Source: an uncultured Pelagibacteraceae bacterium (GTDB taxonomy: Bacteria > Pseudomonadota > Alphaproteobacteria > Pelagibacterales > Pelagibacteraceae). Taken from it: DNA of 64,000 nt. Within the stretch, counting starts at the first letter, position 1. Each line of letters opens with the position of its first letter. This document shows positions 1 through 9,106 of this stretch, piece after piece. The stretch lies in contig CACGDW010000001.1 of NCBI GenBank assembly GCA_902571925.1, positions 21,483 to 85,482 of the forward strand, given 5' to 3'. A program made the translations under genes and the position numbers. Under the pieces are notes generated by a model. That model was not told where the DNA came from and did no database searches. It was given only the letters and a program-made list of their open reading frames with translations.

Positions 1-513
1 TTTTATATCTTTTGCTCTTTGTTTTTCTAATCTGGCCTCATCTTTTAAAGTTTGCTCTTTTAATTTTAGTCTTAGAGCTTCGTCAATTTTTTTTTGTCTT
101 TGAATTTGGATTTTTTCATTCCTTTCCTTTTCAATTTTTTCTATTTTAAGTCTCCTTTTCTCATCATCTTTTATTATCTTATAATTTGAAATTGTATCTG
201 AAATTCTATCAAAAAATTTTTGAATATATTTTTCTAAATTAAAGTTAATCTTAAAATTTAATTTGGGCTTAATCGAAAGTTGAAATTTTACTAATTTTAA
301 AACTAAACTCTCACTTTGACTCTTTTTAGTTTTTAAGCTAACGAATTTTTTTTTATTTTTAAATGGTTTTTTTTTAACTCTTTTTTTTTGTTTATTTCTT
401 AAAGTTTTTTTTCTTATTTTTGTTGTTTTATGAAGTTTTTTTCTCGATCTGAGGTTTGACTTTTTCTTTTTAAATTTTGTATTTTTTTGTTTTTTTTTTC
501 GTTTTTTTTTCAT
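1..513 (-). CDS. Lysine-rich, highly charged hypothetical protein (3' end runs off the window)
   Basis: Reverse-strand frame is open from ATG at 513 to the window edge: MKKKRKKKQKNTKFKKKKSNLRSRKKLHKTTK...EKIEKERNEKIQIQRQKKIDEALRLKLKEQTLKDEARLEKQRAKDIK. Starts about 30 bp downstream of cfa. Not in the ORF track because it is truncated. Confidence 0.6.
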   Translation of the reverse strand, partial: MKKKRKKKQKNTKFKKKKSNLRSRKKLHKTTKIRKKTLRNKQKKRVKKKPFKNKKKFVSLKTKKSQSESLVLKLVKFQLSIKPKLNFKINFNLEKYIQKFFDRISDTISNYKIIKDDEKRRLKIEKIEKERNEKIQIQRQKKIDEALRLKLKEQTLKDEARLEKQRAKDIK

Positions 514-542
514 TTCAAAAGAAGCCTAATTCTACCAATTAT

Positions 543-1730
543 TTACTGATAAATATAGTCTCTAGTCACTGGCGTAGAGTTATAATTTTTTGTAAGTTGA
601 AATTGATATACAACTTGATCTCCCCACTTGAAAGCCATTTCACATCCTGCAAGATAAAACTCCCACATTCTAAAAAATTTCTCATCAAACATTTCAATGA
701 TCTTTTGCTTATTTTTTATACAATTTTCTTTCCAGTGTCTTAAAGTGTGAGAATAATGAAGTCTTAATACCTCTATATCAGTAACAATTAATCCCGCTTT
801 TTCGATAGGAGTTGTTACCTCACTCAAACTAGGAGTGTAGCCACCAGGAAAAATATATTTGGTTATCCAGGGATGTGGATCTCTAGGGGGATTAACTGAT
901 CCTATTGTATGTATCAACGAAACACCGTCCTCACTCAACAAATTTTCAACTTTCTTAAAAAATTTTTTATAAAATTTTCTTCCTACATGTTCAAACATCC
1001 CAACACTTACAATTCTATCAAACTTCTCTTTAAGCTCTCTATAATCAATTAACTTAAATTTTACCTGGTTCTCTAAATTCATATCTTTTGCAATTTTATT
1101 ACAATACTCGAATTGATTTTTTGATAGTGTAATTCCTGTAACTTCACATTTTGCACTTTTGGCTATATCAATTGCTAATGAGCCCCAACCACAACCTATA
1201 TCCAAAACTTTTTGATTTGGTTGAATGTTTAATTTTTTTATGATGTGTTGTATTTTGTTATTTTGTGCTGTCTCTAAACTATCATTTTCGTTTACAAAAT
1301 AAGCACAAGAATACTGTTTCTTCGGATCCAAAAATAAATCATATAGACCATCTGAAATATCGTAATGATGAGAAACATTCATTTTAGATTTTTTTATAAA
1401 ATTAAAGTTTGTTAAATATCTGTAAGAACCTCTTAGTCTATTAATTAAGTAGCTGAAAAAGTTTAATTCATTTCTGCCAAAATTCATTAAGGCTAAATCT
1501 AAAAAATCGGTTAAAGTACCATTTTCAATTATTATTTCACCATTTGTATACGCTTCTCCAAAATACAAATCAGGATGAAGTAATAATTTATAATGTAGTT
1601 TTTTATCTAAGATTTTTAATTTAATTGGATTGTTTCCTGGTTCGCCTATAATATAATCTTTTAAATTTGCATCGGTTAAAATAAAACCGCCTTTTTTAAA
1701 AACTTGATTTAGAAAACTTGCTAATTGCAT
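543..1730 (-). CDS. cfa: Cyclopropane-fatty-acyl-phospholipid synthase family SAM-dependent methyltransferase
   Basis: HHYDISDGLYDLFLDPKKQYSCAYF and VLDIGCGWGSLAIDIAK motifs, typical of the CFA synthase family. Confidence 0.92.
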   Translation of the reverse strand: MQLASFLNQVFKKGGFILTDANLKDYIIGEPGNNPIKLKILDKKLHYKLLLHPDLYFGEAYTNGEIIIENGTLTDFLDLALMNFGRNELNFFSYLINRLRGSYRYLTNFNFIKKSKMNVSHHYDISDGLYDLFLDPKKQYSCAYFVNENDSLETAQNNKIQHIIKKLNIQPNQKVLDIGCGWGSLAIDIAKSAKCEVTGITLSKNQFEYCNKIAKDMNLENQVKFKLIDYRELKEKFDRIVSVGMFEHVGRKFYKKFFKKVENLLSEDGVSLIHTIGSVNPPRDPHPWITKYIFPGGYTPSLSEVTTPIEKAGLIVTDIEVLRLHYSHTLRHWKENCIKNKQKIIEMFDEKFFRMWEFYLAGCEMAFKWGDQVVYQFQLTKNYNSTPVTRDYIYQ

Positions 1731-1731
1731 T

Positions 1732-2616
1732 TTAAGCAGCCAAATTTGAATTTGTTTTAAAATTTAGATTTTTAAGATCTTCAATTAAATTTTTCTCTTC
1801 TTTTGAGTTTAATAATCTCAAAGGTGGCAATATATTTTTATAAATTTTGTCCTCTTGTGAACAAAAAGTATGTAAACCAGATATTAAATTATATTTATCA
1901 AAAATACCTCTTACTTCACATAATTTTTGATTATGAGATTGGTTTTTATCAGAAAAAAAATCTTCATAAACTTTTCTGGATAATTGGGCGGTTACATTGC
2001 ATGTGGCTGTAATTATTCCTGAACAACCTAATTGTAAACCTTTTAATAATTTTAATTCTGAGCCTGGTAAGATTGAGAAATTTTCTAATTTAAGGTCTTC
2101 AAACAAATTATAAGAACTATCTTTGACACCAACTATTTGTTTAGGAAATCTTTTCACAAGTTCTTTAATGCAATCTAAACTAAATTTATAACCACAAAGT
2201 TTTTCGAAGTTATAAAGGATAATTTCAGACTCCGGTATGGCTTCTACTATTTTAGTGTAAAATTCTATTACCTCATTATCATCATATTTATAATAAGCTG
2301 GTGGCATAATTAAAAATTTCTTAAAACCTAAAGATGTTGCTACTCTCATTAGGTTGATGGTTTCTACTAAAGAATTTAACCCAGTCCCAATTATGTAGTT
2401 TTTTTTATACTTGCTATTAGAAAGTTTATTTAAAAGTCCAATTTTTTCAGCTACGGAAATAAGTTGGGCTTGGCCTGTGCTTCCAAAAATTGCAACTCCA
2501 TGACAACCTTGATCAATAATTTTTTCTGAATGTAAGATCGTTTTTTCAATATTTAGACTTAAATCTGCATTTAAGATTGATAGTCCTGCCGCATATATAC
2601 CTTTAATTTTTGACAT
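1732..2616 (-). CDS. Dihydrodipicolinate synthase / N-acetylneuraminate lyase family aldolase
   Basis: TIM-barrel aldolase pattern with GSTGQ and IVGVKDSS Schiff-base lysine; canonical DapA GTTGE and YNxPxRT motifs are altered. Confidence 0.8.
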   Translation of the reverse strand: MSKIKGIYAAGLSILNADLSLNIEKTILHSEKIIDQGCHGVAIFGSTGQAQLISVAEKIGLLNKLSNSKYKKNYIIGTGLNSLVETINLMRVATSLGFKKFLIMPPAYYKYDDNEVIEFYTKIVEAIPESEIILYNFEKLCGYKFSLDCIKELVKRFPKQIVGVKDSSYNLFEDLKLENFSILPGSELKLLKGLQLGCSGIITATCNVTAQLSRKVYEDFFSDKNQSHNQKLCEVRGIFDKYNLISGLHTFCSQEDKIYKNILPPLRLLNSKEEKNLIEDLKNLNFKTNSNLAA

Positions 2617-2655
2617 AAATTTTTATTAAATAAGTATAATAGAAAAATTATTTAT

Positions 2656-3582
2656 ATGAAAACAGGAATTTTCTTAAGTTATAAGGGTCTTGGATCAAAT
2701 TTACTCCATTTAAGTTATTGCCATGAAATAGCAAAAAAATTTGGGCCAGTTAGCTTAATAACATTAAACTCTAAATTGAATGAAGTGTTGAGTGATGATC
2801 CAAATTTTAAAGAAGTCATTTGCTTAGAAGAGTTTCACAAAAAATTAAAAGATATATTCAAATTATCAAAGTTTCTAAAAACTTTGGACTTAAAAAATCT
2901 TTTCATTTTTTATCCTAGTCTAAGATATTTATTATCTGGTAAAATTGCTGGTATTGAAAACATCTATCACTACCCATTATTTAAAAAAAAAAAATTACAT
3001 TTAGTTAAAGCAGCAAAAATTTTCACCGAAAAAAATTTAAATATAAAAGAATGTCCTACTGAAACTAAAATATTTATTGATAGTAAAAAAATAAAAAAAT
3101 TAGAAAAAGATAATTCTAGAAAAATTATACTTGGTATTGGATCGTCTGGACCTACTACAAAATGGGGATATAGAAATTATATATCCCTCATTAAAAGATT
3201 AAACGAATATAATAAGTCTTTTTTTTATCTCCTTTGTGGACCAAATGAAGATGAAGATGCTCAAAAAATAATCAAGGAAATTGGTAAAGAAAATTGTGAG
3301 TCCTTGGGCAATAAAAGTATATACGAAGTGAAAAATTACATTTCAATAAGTAAAATTTATATTGGGAATGACTCCTTTGGCCATCATATAGCTTGTCAAA
3401 TGAGTAAACCGAGTTTTATAATTTTACTCGATACTCCAAGAGCTTATTCAGATTACAGCATTAATCAACATAAGATAATTCCTCCTGGAGTTAATATTAA
3501 TAAAATTACACATGACTCGAGATTAGATCCAAATACTATATCAGTAGATTTAGTTTTTAATAAAGTGAAAGATTTTATTTAA
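2656..3582 (+). CDS. Glycosyltransferase family 9 (heptosyltransferase-like)
   Basis: IILGIGSSGPTTKWGYRNYISLIKRL and YIGNDSFGHHIACQMSKPSFII resemble GT9 ADP-heptose transferase motifs. Confidence 0.7.
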   Translation: MKTGIFLSYKGLGSNLLHLSYCHEIAKKFGPVSLITLNSKLNEVLSDDPNFKEVICLEEFHKKLKDIFKLSKFLKTLDLKNLFIFYPSLRYLLSGKIAGIENIYHYPLFKKKKLHLVKAAKIFTEKNLNIKECPTETKIFIDSKKIKKLEKDNSRKIILGIGSSGPTTKWGYRNYISLIKRLNEYNKSFFYLLCGPNEDEDAQKIIKEIGKENCESLGNKSIYEVKNYISISKIYIGNDSFGHHIACQMSKPSFIILLDTPRAYSDYSINQHKIIPPGVNINKITHDSRLDPNTISVDLVFNKVKDFI

Positions 3583-4078
3583 TTTCATTTAAAAGGACAT
3601 CTCTTGCTTCGTTAACAATTGATGAAAGTCTTGAAGTCTCTGGAGAAATATCTGGATGTATTTTCTTTTGAATTTTTAAATATGCTTTGTTAATATCTTC
3701 TTTAGTTAATCTTTTACTTTCATCTAAATTTAGAATCTTGCAAGACTCTGTGACCGATAAATTTGAAAAATTTTTGTTTTGATTATTATTAAAAGAAAAT
3801 CTACCATTTCTTCTAAGGGTTTGAATTAGCCTAAAAAGAGATATTAATTGGAAAATCGATAGACCTTTTAATTTTAATAATGCTAAACTTGCAAGAGTTA
3901 AAGGTAAACTTAATAAAAATCTTCCGCCCAAAGCAAATAATATTGCAAATAAAATTAATCCCAAAATTAATATAAATCTGATACCTTTTGATAACTTTTT
4001 TGATGAAATATTAACTATATACTTAATTATAAAATAAATAATAATCGATATAACTACTGTATAAAATATTATATTCAT
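3575..4078 (-). CDS. Membrane-anchored J-domain protein (Pam18/Tim14-like layout)
   Basis: N-terminal hydrophobic segments, then C-terminal INKAYLKIQKKIHPDISPETSRLSSIVNEARDVLLNEIK with the HPD motif. ORF extends to 4108, but MNIIF at 4078 is a likelier start because it avoids overlap with the divergent gene. Confidence 0.78.
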   Translation of the reverse strand: MNIIFYTVVISIIIYFIIKYIVNISSKKLSKGIRFILILGLILFAILFALGGRFLLSLPLTLASLALLKLKGLSIFQLISLFRLIQTLRRNGRFSFNNNQNKNFSNLSVTESCKILNLDESKRLTKEDINKAYLKIQKKIHPDISPETSRLSSIVNEARDVLLNEIK

Positions 4079-4093
4079 ATACTTCTTAATAAT

Positions 4094-6175
4094 ATGAAAG
4101 TACCACAACTTAGAAAAAAATCAGAAATAAAATCTTGTCACAATGTAACTTGGCAAGATAATTATAGTTGGATTCATCAAAAAGACATTTTGGATGTTTT
4201 GAAAGATAAAAATAAGTTAAATTCTGAGGTTAAAGAATATCTCGAACAGGAAAATACTTTCACAGATCATCACCTAAAAGACACTAAGGATGTACAAAAA
4301 AAGTTATTTAATGAAATAAAAGGAAGAATTAAACTTGATGATGAGTCTCTCCCTTTTAAAGATCATACTTATGAATATTGGACAAAGACAACCACAAAAG
4401 GCAATTACTCAATTAAGCTAAGAAAAAAAATTAATACACATAAAATAGAAGAAATTTGGAATGGAGATAAAGAAAAAGAAAAACTTAATGTTGAATATTT
4501 TGGCATTGGCGATCTAGAGGTAAGTCATAATGATAGATATTTAGCTTATTCATTGGATATTAAAGGATCTGAATATTACACAATTTATGTTAGAGAAATA
4601 AAAACTAATAAAATAATCACAAAAAAAATAATTGATACATCGGGCAGTATCACTTTCAGTTTAGATGATAAATATATTTTTTATTCAAAATTAGATGAAA
4701 ATCATCGAGCTAGAAAAATTTTTAGACATGAAATCGGAAATCTAAAAGATGAAGATGATTTAATTTTTGATGAAAAAAGTGAAGCTTTCACTGTAAGCAT
4801 AAACTTGAGTTCAGATGAAAAATATTACTTTATCTCTTCCTCAGATCATAATACTTCTGAGCAATATTATTTTGAAGTCGATGAAAAAAAACCAAATCCG
4901 AAATTAATCATAAAAAGGGAAAAAGGGATTTTATACTCTATAAGTTCATGGGATAACAAGTTCTATAACCATACAAATAAAGATGCAGAAGATTTTAAAA
5001 TTGATATTTCTACAAGTTTAAAAAGTCAAGATTGGCAACCTTTCATAGCAGCGAAAAATGAAGTGTTAATTGGGGGATGTGTTTTTTTAAAAGATTGGAT
5101 AATTCGTTCAGAGACATCAAATGCTCTGGACAAATTGTTTGTAAGAAATATTTCTAAAAATGAGGAGAAAGAGTTAATTTTTACAGATGAAACAGTCTGT
5201 GTTCCAAGTATATCATTAAGACAAAAAGATAAAGATACTGATGAAATCTATATTGGTTATTCATCTCCCAAAACTCCATCAAGAGTTTATTTGTATAATC
5301 TTTCAACCAAATCTAAAAAATTGGTTAAAGAACAAGAAATTCCATCAGGTCACAATCCTGATAATTATATCGTGGAAAGAGTTGATTATTTGTCTCACGA
5401 TGGAAGAATTGTTCCCTTAACAATAACGAGACATAAAAAAACCAAAACTGATGGATCAGCAAATTTACTTCTTTACGGCTATGGCTCATATGGAAATTCA
5501 ATGAGTCCAGGTTTCTCAGCAACAAGATTTAGTCTTATTGATAGAGATATAATTTGGGCGACCGCACACATAAGAGGTGGAATGGAAAAAGGTATGAGAT
5601 GGTGGAAAGAGGGAAAACTTACTAATAAAAAAAATACTTTTGAAGACTATATATACGCAGCTAAATATTTAATCGATAATAAATATTCTTCTAAAGGTAA
5701 AATAATTGGAATGGGAGGCTCAGCAGGAGGTCTTTTGATGGGAGCTGTAGTAAATATGGCACCAGACCTGTTCTTAGGAATTATAATGGCGGTACCATTT
5801 GTTGATTCTTTAACAACTAATCTTGATCATTCTTTGCCTTTGACGGTTGGAGAATTTGATGAGTTTGGTAATGCCAAGGATAATAAAAGTCATTTTGATT
5901 ACATATTTTCCTATGCTCCATATAATAACATAAAAAAAATGGATTACCCTCATATGTTAATAACAACTAGTCTAAGTGATAATAGAGTATTGTTTGATGA
6001 ACCAGCAAAGTTTACTGCCAAACTTAGAGATTATAAAACTGATAATAATTTACTTCTTTTAAAAACTGAAATGAATGCCGGTCATGGTGGAAAATCGGGA
6101 AGAGACGGTGCAATAGAAGAAATTTCTCTTGATTATGCATTTGCTTTAAAAATTTCAAACAAAATTAATTACTGA
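4094..6175 (+). CDS. ptrB: Oligopeptidase B / protease II (S9 family)
   Basis: GGSAGGLLMGAVVNMAPDLF catalytic serine region and NAGHGGKSGR catalytic histidine region. Confidence 0.92.
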   Translation: MKVPQLRKKSEIKSCHNVTWQDNYSWIHQKDILDVLKDKNKLNSEVKEYLEQENTFTDHHLKDTKDVQKKLFNEIKGRIKLDDESLPFKDHTYEYWTKTTTKGNYSIKLRKKINTHKIEEIWNGDKEKEKLNVEYFGIGDLEVSHNDRYLAYSLDIKGSEYYTIYVREIKTNKIITKKIIDTSGSITFSLDDKYIFYSKLDENHRARKIFRHEIGNLKDEDDLIFDEKSEAFTVSINLSSDEKYYFISSSDHNTSEQYYFEVDEKKPNPKLIIKREKGILYSISSWDNKFYNHTNKDAEDFKIDISTSLKSQDWQPFIAAKNEVLIGGCVFLKDWIIRSETSNALDKLFVRNISKNEEKELIFTDETVCVPSISLRQKDKDTDEIYIGYSSPKTPSRVYLYNLSTKSKKLVKEQEIPSGHNPDNYIVERVDYLSHDGRIVPLTITRHKKTKTDGSANLLLYGYGSYGNSMSPGFSATRFSLIDRDIIWATAHIRGGMEKGMRWWKEGKLTNKKNTFEDYIYAAKYLIDNKYSSKGKIIGMGGSAGGLLMGAVVNMAPDLFLGIIMAVPFVDSLTTNLDHSLPLTVGEFDEFGNAKDNKSHFDYIFSYAPYNNIKKMDYPHMLITTSLSDNRVLFDEPAKFTAKLRDYKTDNNLLLLKTEMNAGHGGKSGRDGAIEEISLDYAFALKISNKINY

Positions 6176-6176
6176 T

Positions 6177-6204
6177 CTTGAAAATTTTAGATTAATTACT
6201 ATGT
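6177..6204 (+). promoter_or_regulatory. Candidate sigma-32 (RpoH) promoter upstream of hsp20
   Basis: CTTG (6177-6180, in CTTGAAAA), 17-nt spacer, ACTATGT (6198-6204). Compared with the alphaproteobacterial RpoH consensus CTTG-N17/18-CYTATNT, one mismatch. Confidence 0.6.
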
Positions 6205-6267
6205 AAATTTTATAGGTCGCCTAATGGGGCTTATTAAAAATAAACTTGCTTAACAAAGGAGGATATA

Positions 6268-6714
6268 ATGACAAGTAAGGATTTATCTATTTTTAACTCT
6301 CTAAGACCATTTTCAATTGGTTTTGATGATATGTTCGATCAATTTGAAAATATGCTTGGAAATGGTGCAGTGACTATGCAGTCAAACTACCCACCATACA
6401 ACATTAGAAAGACTGGTAAAGACAACTACGCAATTGAAGTTGCTTTGGCTGGATTTAATAAAAAAGATGTTGAAGTAGAGTTTGAAGATAATTTATTAAC
6501 TGTAAGAACAAAACAATTTAATAAATCTGAAGATAAAGATGTTGCTGGAGAAATTATACATAAAGGTATTTCTCAAAGACAATTTGCAAGATCATTTACT
6601 ATTGCGGATGATGTAAAAGTAAATACAGCAGAACTTAGGGATGGTCTTTTAACAATTTCTTGTGAAAGAATTGTTCCAGAACATAAAAAGAAAAAACTTA
6701 TAGAGATAAGATAA
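6268..6714 (+). CDS. Small heat-shock protein, Hsp20/alpha-crystallin family (IbpA-like)
   Basis: YPPYNIRKTGKDNYAIEVALAGFNKKDVEVEFEDNLLTVRT; AGGAGG Shine-Dalgarno upstream. Confidence 0.95.
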   Translation: MTSKDLSIFNSLRPFSIGFDDMFDQFENMLGNGAVTMQSNYPPYNIRKTGKDNYAIEVALAGFNKKDVEVEFEDNLLTVRTKQFNKSEDKDVAGEIIHKGISQRQFARSFTIADDVKVNTAELRDGLLTISCERIVPEHKKKKLIEIR

Positions 6715-6723
6715 ACAAGCCTT

Positions 6724-6750
6724 ACTTGCGGGGAATAATTCTCCGCAAGT
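6724..6750. terminator. Strong hairpin between convergent genes (terminator-like, no obvious T tract)
   Basis: ACTTGCGGGGAATAATTCTCCGCAAGT: 12-bp stem (one G-U) with a 3-nt loop, between hsp20 and a lipoprotein gene. Confidence 0.6.
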
Positions 6751-6754
6751 AAAC

Positions 6755-7060
6755 CTAAAAACATCCATTAGATACAAATCCTACTACAATTGAATTCGAG
6801 TTTATTTCAAATCTTCTTTCACATGGGATCCCATATTTTTTAGTATTATACACTAACACTAAATTACCCTTTTCATTTTTAAAATCTTCGTCTGATTTAC
6901 CAAGCTCTACTTGTAATTCATCTGAAGATTTACCAATAAATTTTGATAATTTTTGGTTTTCTTTTTCTACAATTGCATCTGTTTTTTTTTTAATTGTTTC
7001 ACATCCTGTGATTAAAATTATGAGTATAAAATAAAAGTAAATTGATTTAAGTTTCTGCAT
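6755..7060 (-). CDS. Small hypothetical lipoprotein
   Basis: N-terminal signal with lipobox IILITGC; 101 aa; no family recognised. Confidence 0.65.
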   Translation of the reverse strand: MQKLKSIYFYFILIILITGCETIKKKTDAIVEKENQKLSKFIGKSSDELQVELGKSDEDFKNEKGNLVLVYNTKKYGIPCERRFEINSNSIVVGFVSNGCF

Positions 7061-7190
7061 TATTCCATAATAACAGTCTAATTATTAGATAAATATAAAC
7101 TTCTAGGTTGAAAGTTGTGAATAAAGAGCAGTTTTGAAGGGAATTAATATGAAGAATCAAATAATTATTTAATAAAGAAAAGGAGGCTCA

Positions 7191-8501
7191 ATGCTTGAAA
7201 ATTATTTTAATTACAAAAAACATAAAACTGATTTTAAGACTGAAGTTATAGCTGGAACAACAACATTCCTAACTATGGCTTATATAATGTTTTTAAATCC
7301 ATTCATATTATCAGGAGAATTTGCCGGACCTGATAAAGGTTTCTTTGATTTCGGTGCAGTATATACAGCAACAATTTTAGCTACAGCTCTAGCATGTTTT
7401 ATAATGGCTTTTTACGGTAAAACTTGGCCTGTAGGACTTGCGCCTGGTATGGGTATTAATGCTTTTGTAGCTTTCGGAGTTTGTGCAGGAATGGGATATA
7501 CACCTCAAGAAGCTTTGGGTGCAGTATTAGTAGCTGGGGTATTATTCTTAATTATATCTCTTACACCTATCAGAGCTTGGTTAATCAACTCTATTCCAAA
7601 AAGTTTAAAGTTAGGAATTGGAGCTGGTATAGGATTATTTTTGGCAATAATTGGTCTTCAAATTATGGAAGTTGTTGTTGATAATCCAGTTACACTAGTA
7701 CAACTAGGTGACTTAAGTGATCCTCTAGTATTGTTGGGATGTGCAACATTTATAGCAATAATAGTTTTAGAAAAAATGAATGTTAAAGGTAATATTATCA
7801 TTGGTATTCTGGTGTTTAGTATCATTTCATGGGCTGCAGGTCTTGCTAAATTTAATGGTATTGCAAGTGCGCCACCACCAATGACTTATCTCTTTGATTT
7901 TGATCTATCAGCAGCCATGACTGCAGGTATGTCTACTGTGATATTTACATTATTATTCATAGACTTCTTTGATACAGCTGGAACTTTAACTTCGGTTGCT
8001 AATGTTGCGGGTAAAGTAGGAAAAGATGGAAAAGTACAAGATATCAATAAAGCAATGTTATCAGATAGTGTAAGTACTGTGGCTGGAGCAATGATGGGAA
8101 CTACTACTGTTACAAGCTATGTTGAGTCTGGAGCTGGTGTAAAGGCTGGTGGTAAAACTGGAATGACATCTTTAGTAATCGGTCTTTTATTCTTAGCATG
8201 TATATTTTTTGCTCCTTTAGCAACAAGTTTACCTAAACAAATAGACGGTGCAGCTTTGCTTTTTGTGTCAGTCCTTTTTATAAGGAATATTACTGACATA
8301 GAATGGAATGATATTTCAGAGTCAGCGCCTGCTATTCTAGCTATGATCTCAATGCCTTTGACTTATAGTATTAGTAACGGTATTGCTTTAGCATTTGTAT
8401 CTTATGCTTTAATCAAAATATTTACTGGTAAATTTTCAAGTACATCTCCAGCAATTTGGGTTATAGCAATATTAAGTGTCGTTAGTTTTGCTGTCGCTTA
8501 A
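7191..8501 (+). CDS. NCS2 family purine permease (AzgA/guanine-hypoxanthine type)
   Basis: EVIAGTTTFLTMAYIMFLNPFILSG, WPVGLAPGMGINAFVAF, FDTAGTLTSVANVAG; multiple TM helices; AAGGAGG Shine-Dalgarno. Confidence 0.93.
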   Translation: MLENYFNYKKHKTDFKTEVIAGTTTFLTMAYIMFLNPFILSGEFAGPDKGFFDFGAVYTATILATALACFIMAFYGKTWPVGLAPGMGINAFVAFGVCAGMGYTPQEALGAVLVAGVLFLIISLTPIRAWLINSIPKSLKLGIGAGIGLFLAIIGLQIMEVVVDNPVTLVQLGDLSDPLVLLGCATFIAIIVLEKMNVKGNIIIGILVFSIISWAAGLAKFNGIASAPPPMTYLFDFDLSAAMTAGMSTVIFTLLFIDFFDTAGTLTSVANVAGKVGKDGKVQDINKAMLSDSVSTVAGAMMGTTTVTSYVESGAGVKAGGKTGMTSLVIGLLFLACIFFAPLATSLPKQIDGAALLFVSVLFIRNITDIEWNDISESAPAILAMISMPLTYSISNGIALAFVSYALIKIFTGKFSSTSPAIWVIAILSVVSFAVA

Positions 8502-8514
8502 TTAAAGTTTTATT

Positions 8515-8550
8515 AATAGGGCTGGTGTATCCAGCCCTATTTATTTTTTT
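8515..8550. terminator. Bidirectional Rho-independent terminator
   Basis: AATAGGGCTGG-TGTAT-CCAGCCCTATT perfect 11-bp stem followed by a T-rich tract; between convergent permease and phosphoribosyltransferase genes, overlapping the latter's stop codon. Confidence 0.85.
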
Positions 8551-9073
8551 TGATTATTTCGTCAATAGATATTTCTTCATAATGTTCTGTAGGTTGTACA
8601 ATCCAAGGATCAGAATCTAATCTTATAGGACAAAAATCTGGTTCAAATGAGGAAGATTTTTTTTTCCATAAACATGCAGTTTTGACCTCCTTTATATAAT
8701 TTTTAGTAGGCCCATAACTCCTCAACCATTCAATACTTTTATTAAGCGTTAAGCCTGTGTCAGACAAATCATCTATTAGGAGGACTCTATTAAAATCTTT
8801 TTCATTTGCTAATGAACTTATCTCTCTAGCAAACATTAATTGTCCTTGTTTATCCTCTATTCCTTTACCTGAATAACTCTGTATCACTATATAGGCAATT
8901 GGAAGTTTTAAAATTCTAGAAAGTATATCTATTATTGGTGCAGCTCCCCTCATGATGCCAACTAGAACTGTTGGTTTATAACTATTATGAATTAGCATTG
9001 CTAATTTTTCAACTATTTTAGTGTATTCTTGGAAACTTATAATTAATTTATCTGCCATAAATTTTTTTATCAT
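8537..9073 (-). CDS. Purine phosphoribosyltransferase (hypoxanthine/xanthine-guanine type)
   Basis: PRPP-binding motif VLLIDDLSDTGLTL; VGIMRGAAPIIDILSRIL; PWIVQP C-terminal motif. Confidence 0.85.
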   Translation of the reverse strand: MIKKFMADKLIISFQEYTKIVEKLAMLIHNSYKPTVLVGIMRGAAPIIDILSRILKLPIAYIVIQSYSGKGIEDKQGQLMFAREISSLANEKDFNRVLLIDDLSDTGLTLNKSIEWLRSYGPTKNYIKEVKTACLWKKKSSSFEPDFCPIRLDSDPWIVQPTEHYEEISIDEIIKKNK

Positions 9074-9106
9074 ATAAAAAAAATTAAAAAAGATCTAAAA
9101 GTAACT

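Noticed and set aside
477-743. 88-aa plus-strand ORF overlapping cfa 3' end
   Set aside because: Phe-rich translation of antisense poly-T DNA, overlapping cfa and the lysine-rich minus-strand gene.
7061-7190. Possible purine riboswitch upstream of the NCS2 permease
   Set aside because: Looked for the purine aptamer core (TATAA...ATATGG...) and paired arms; none visible.
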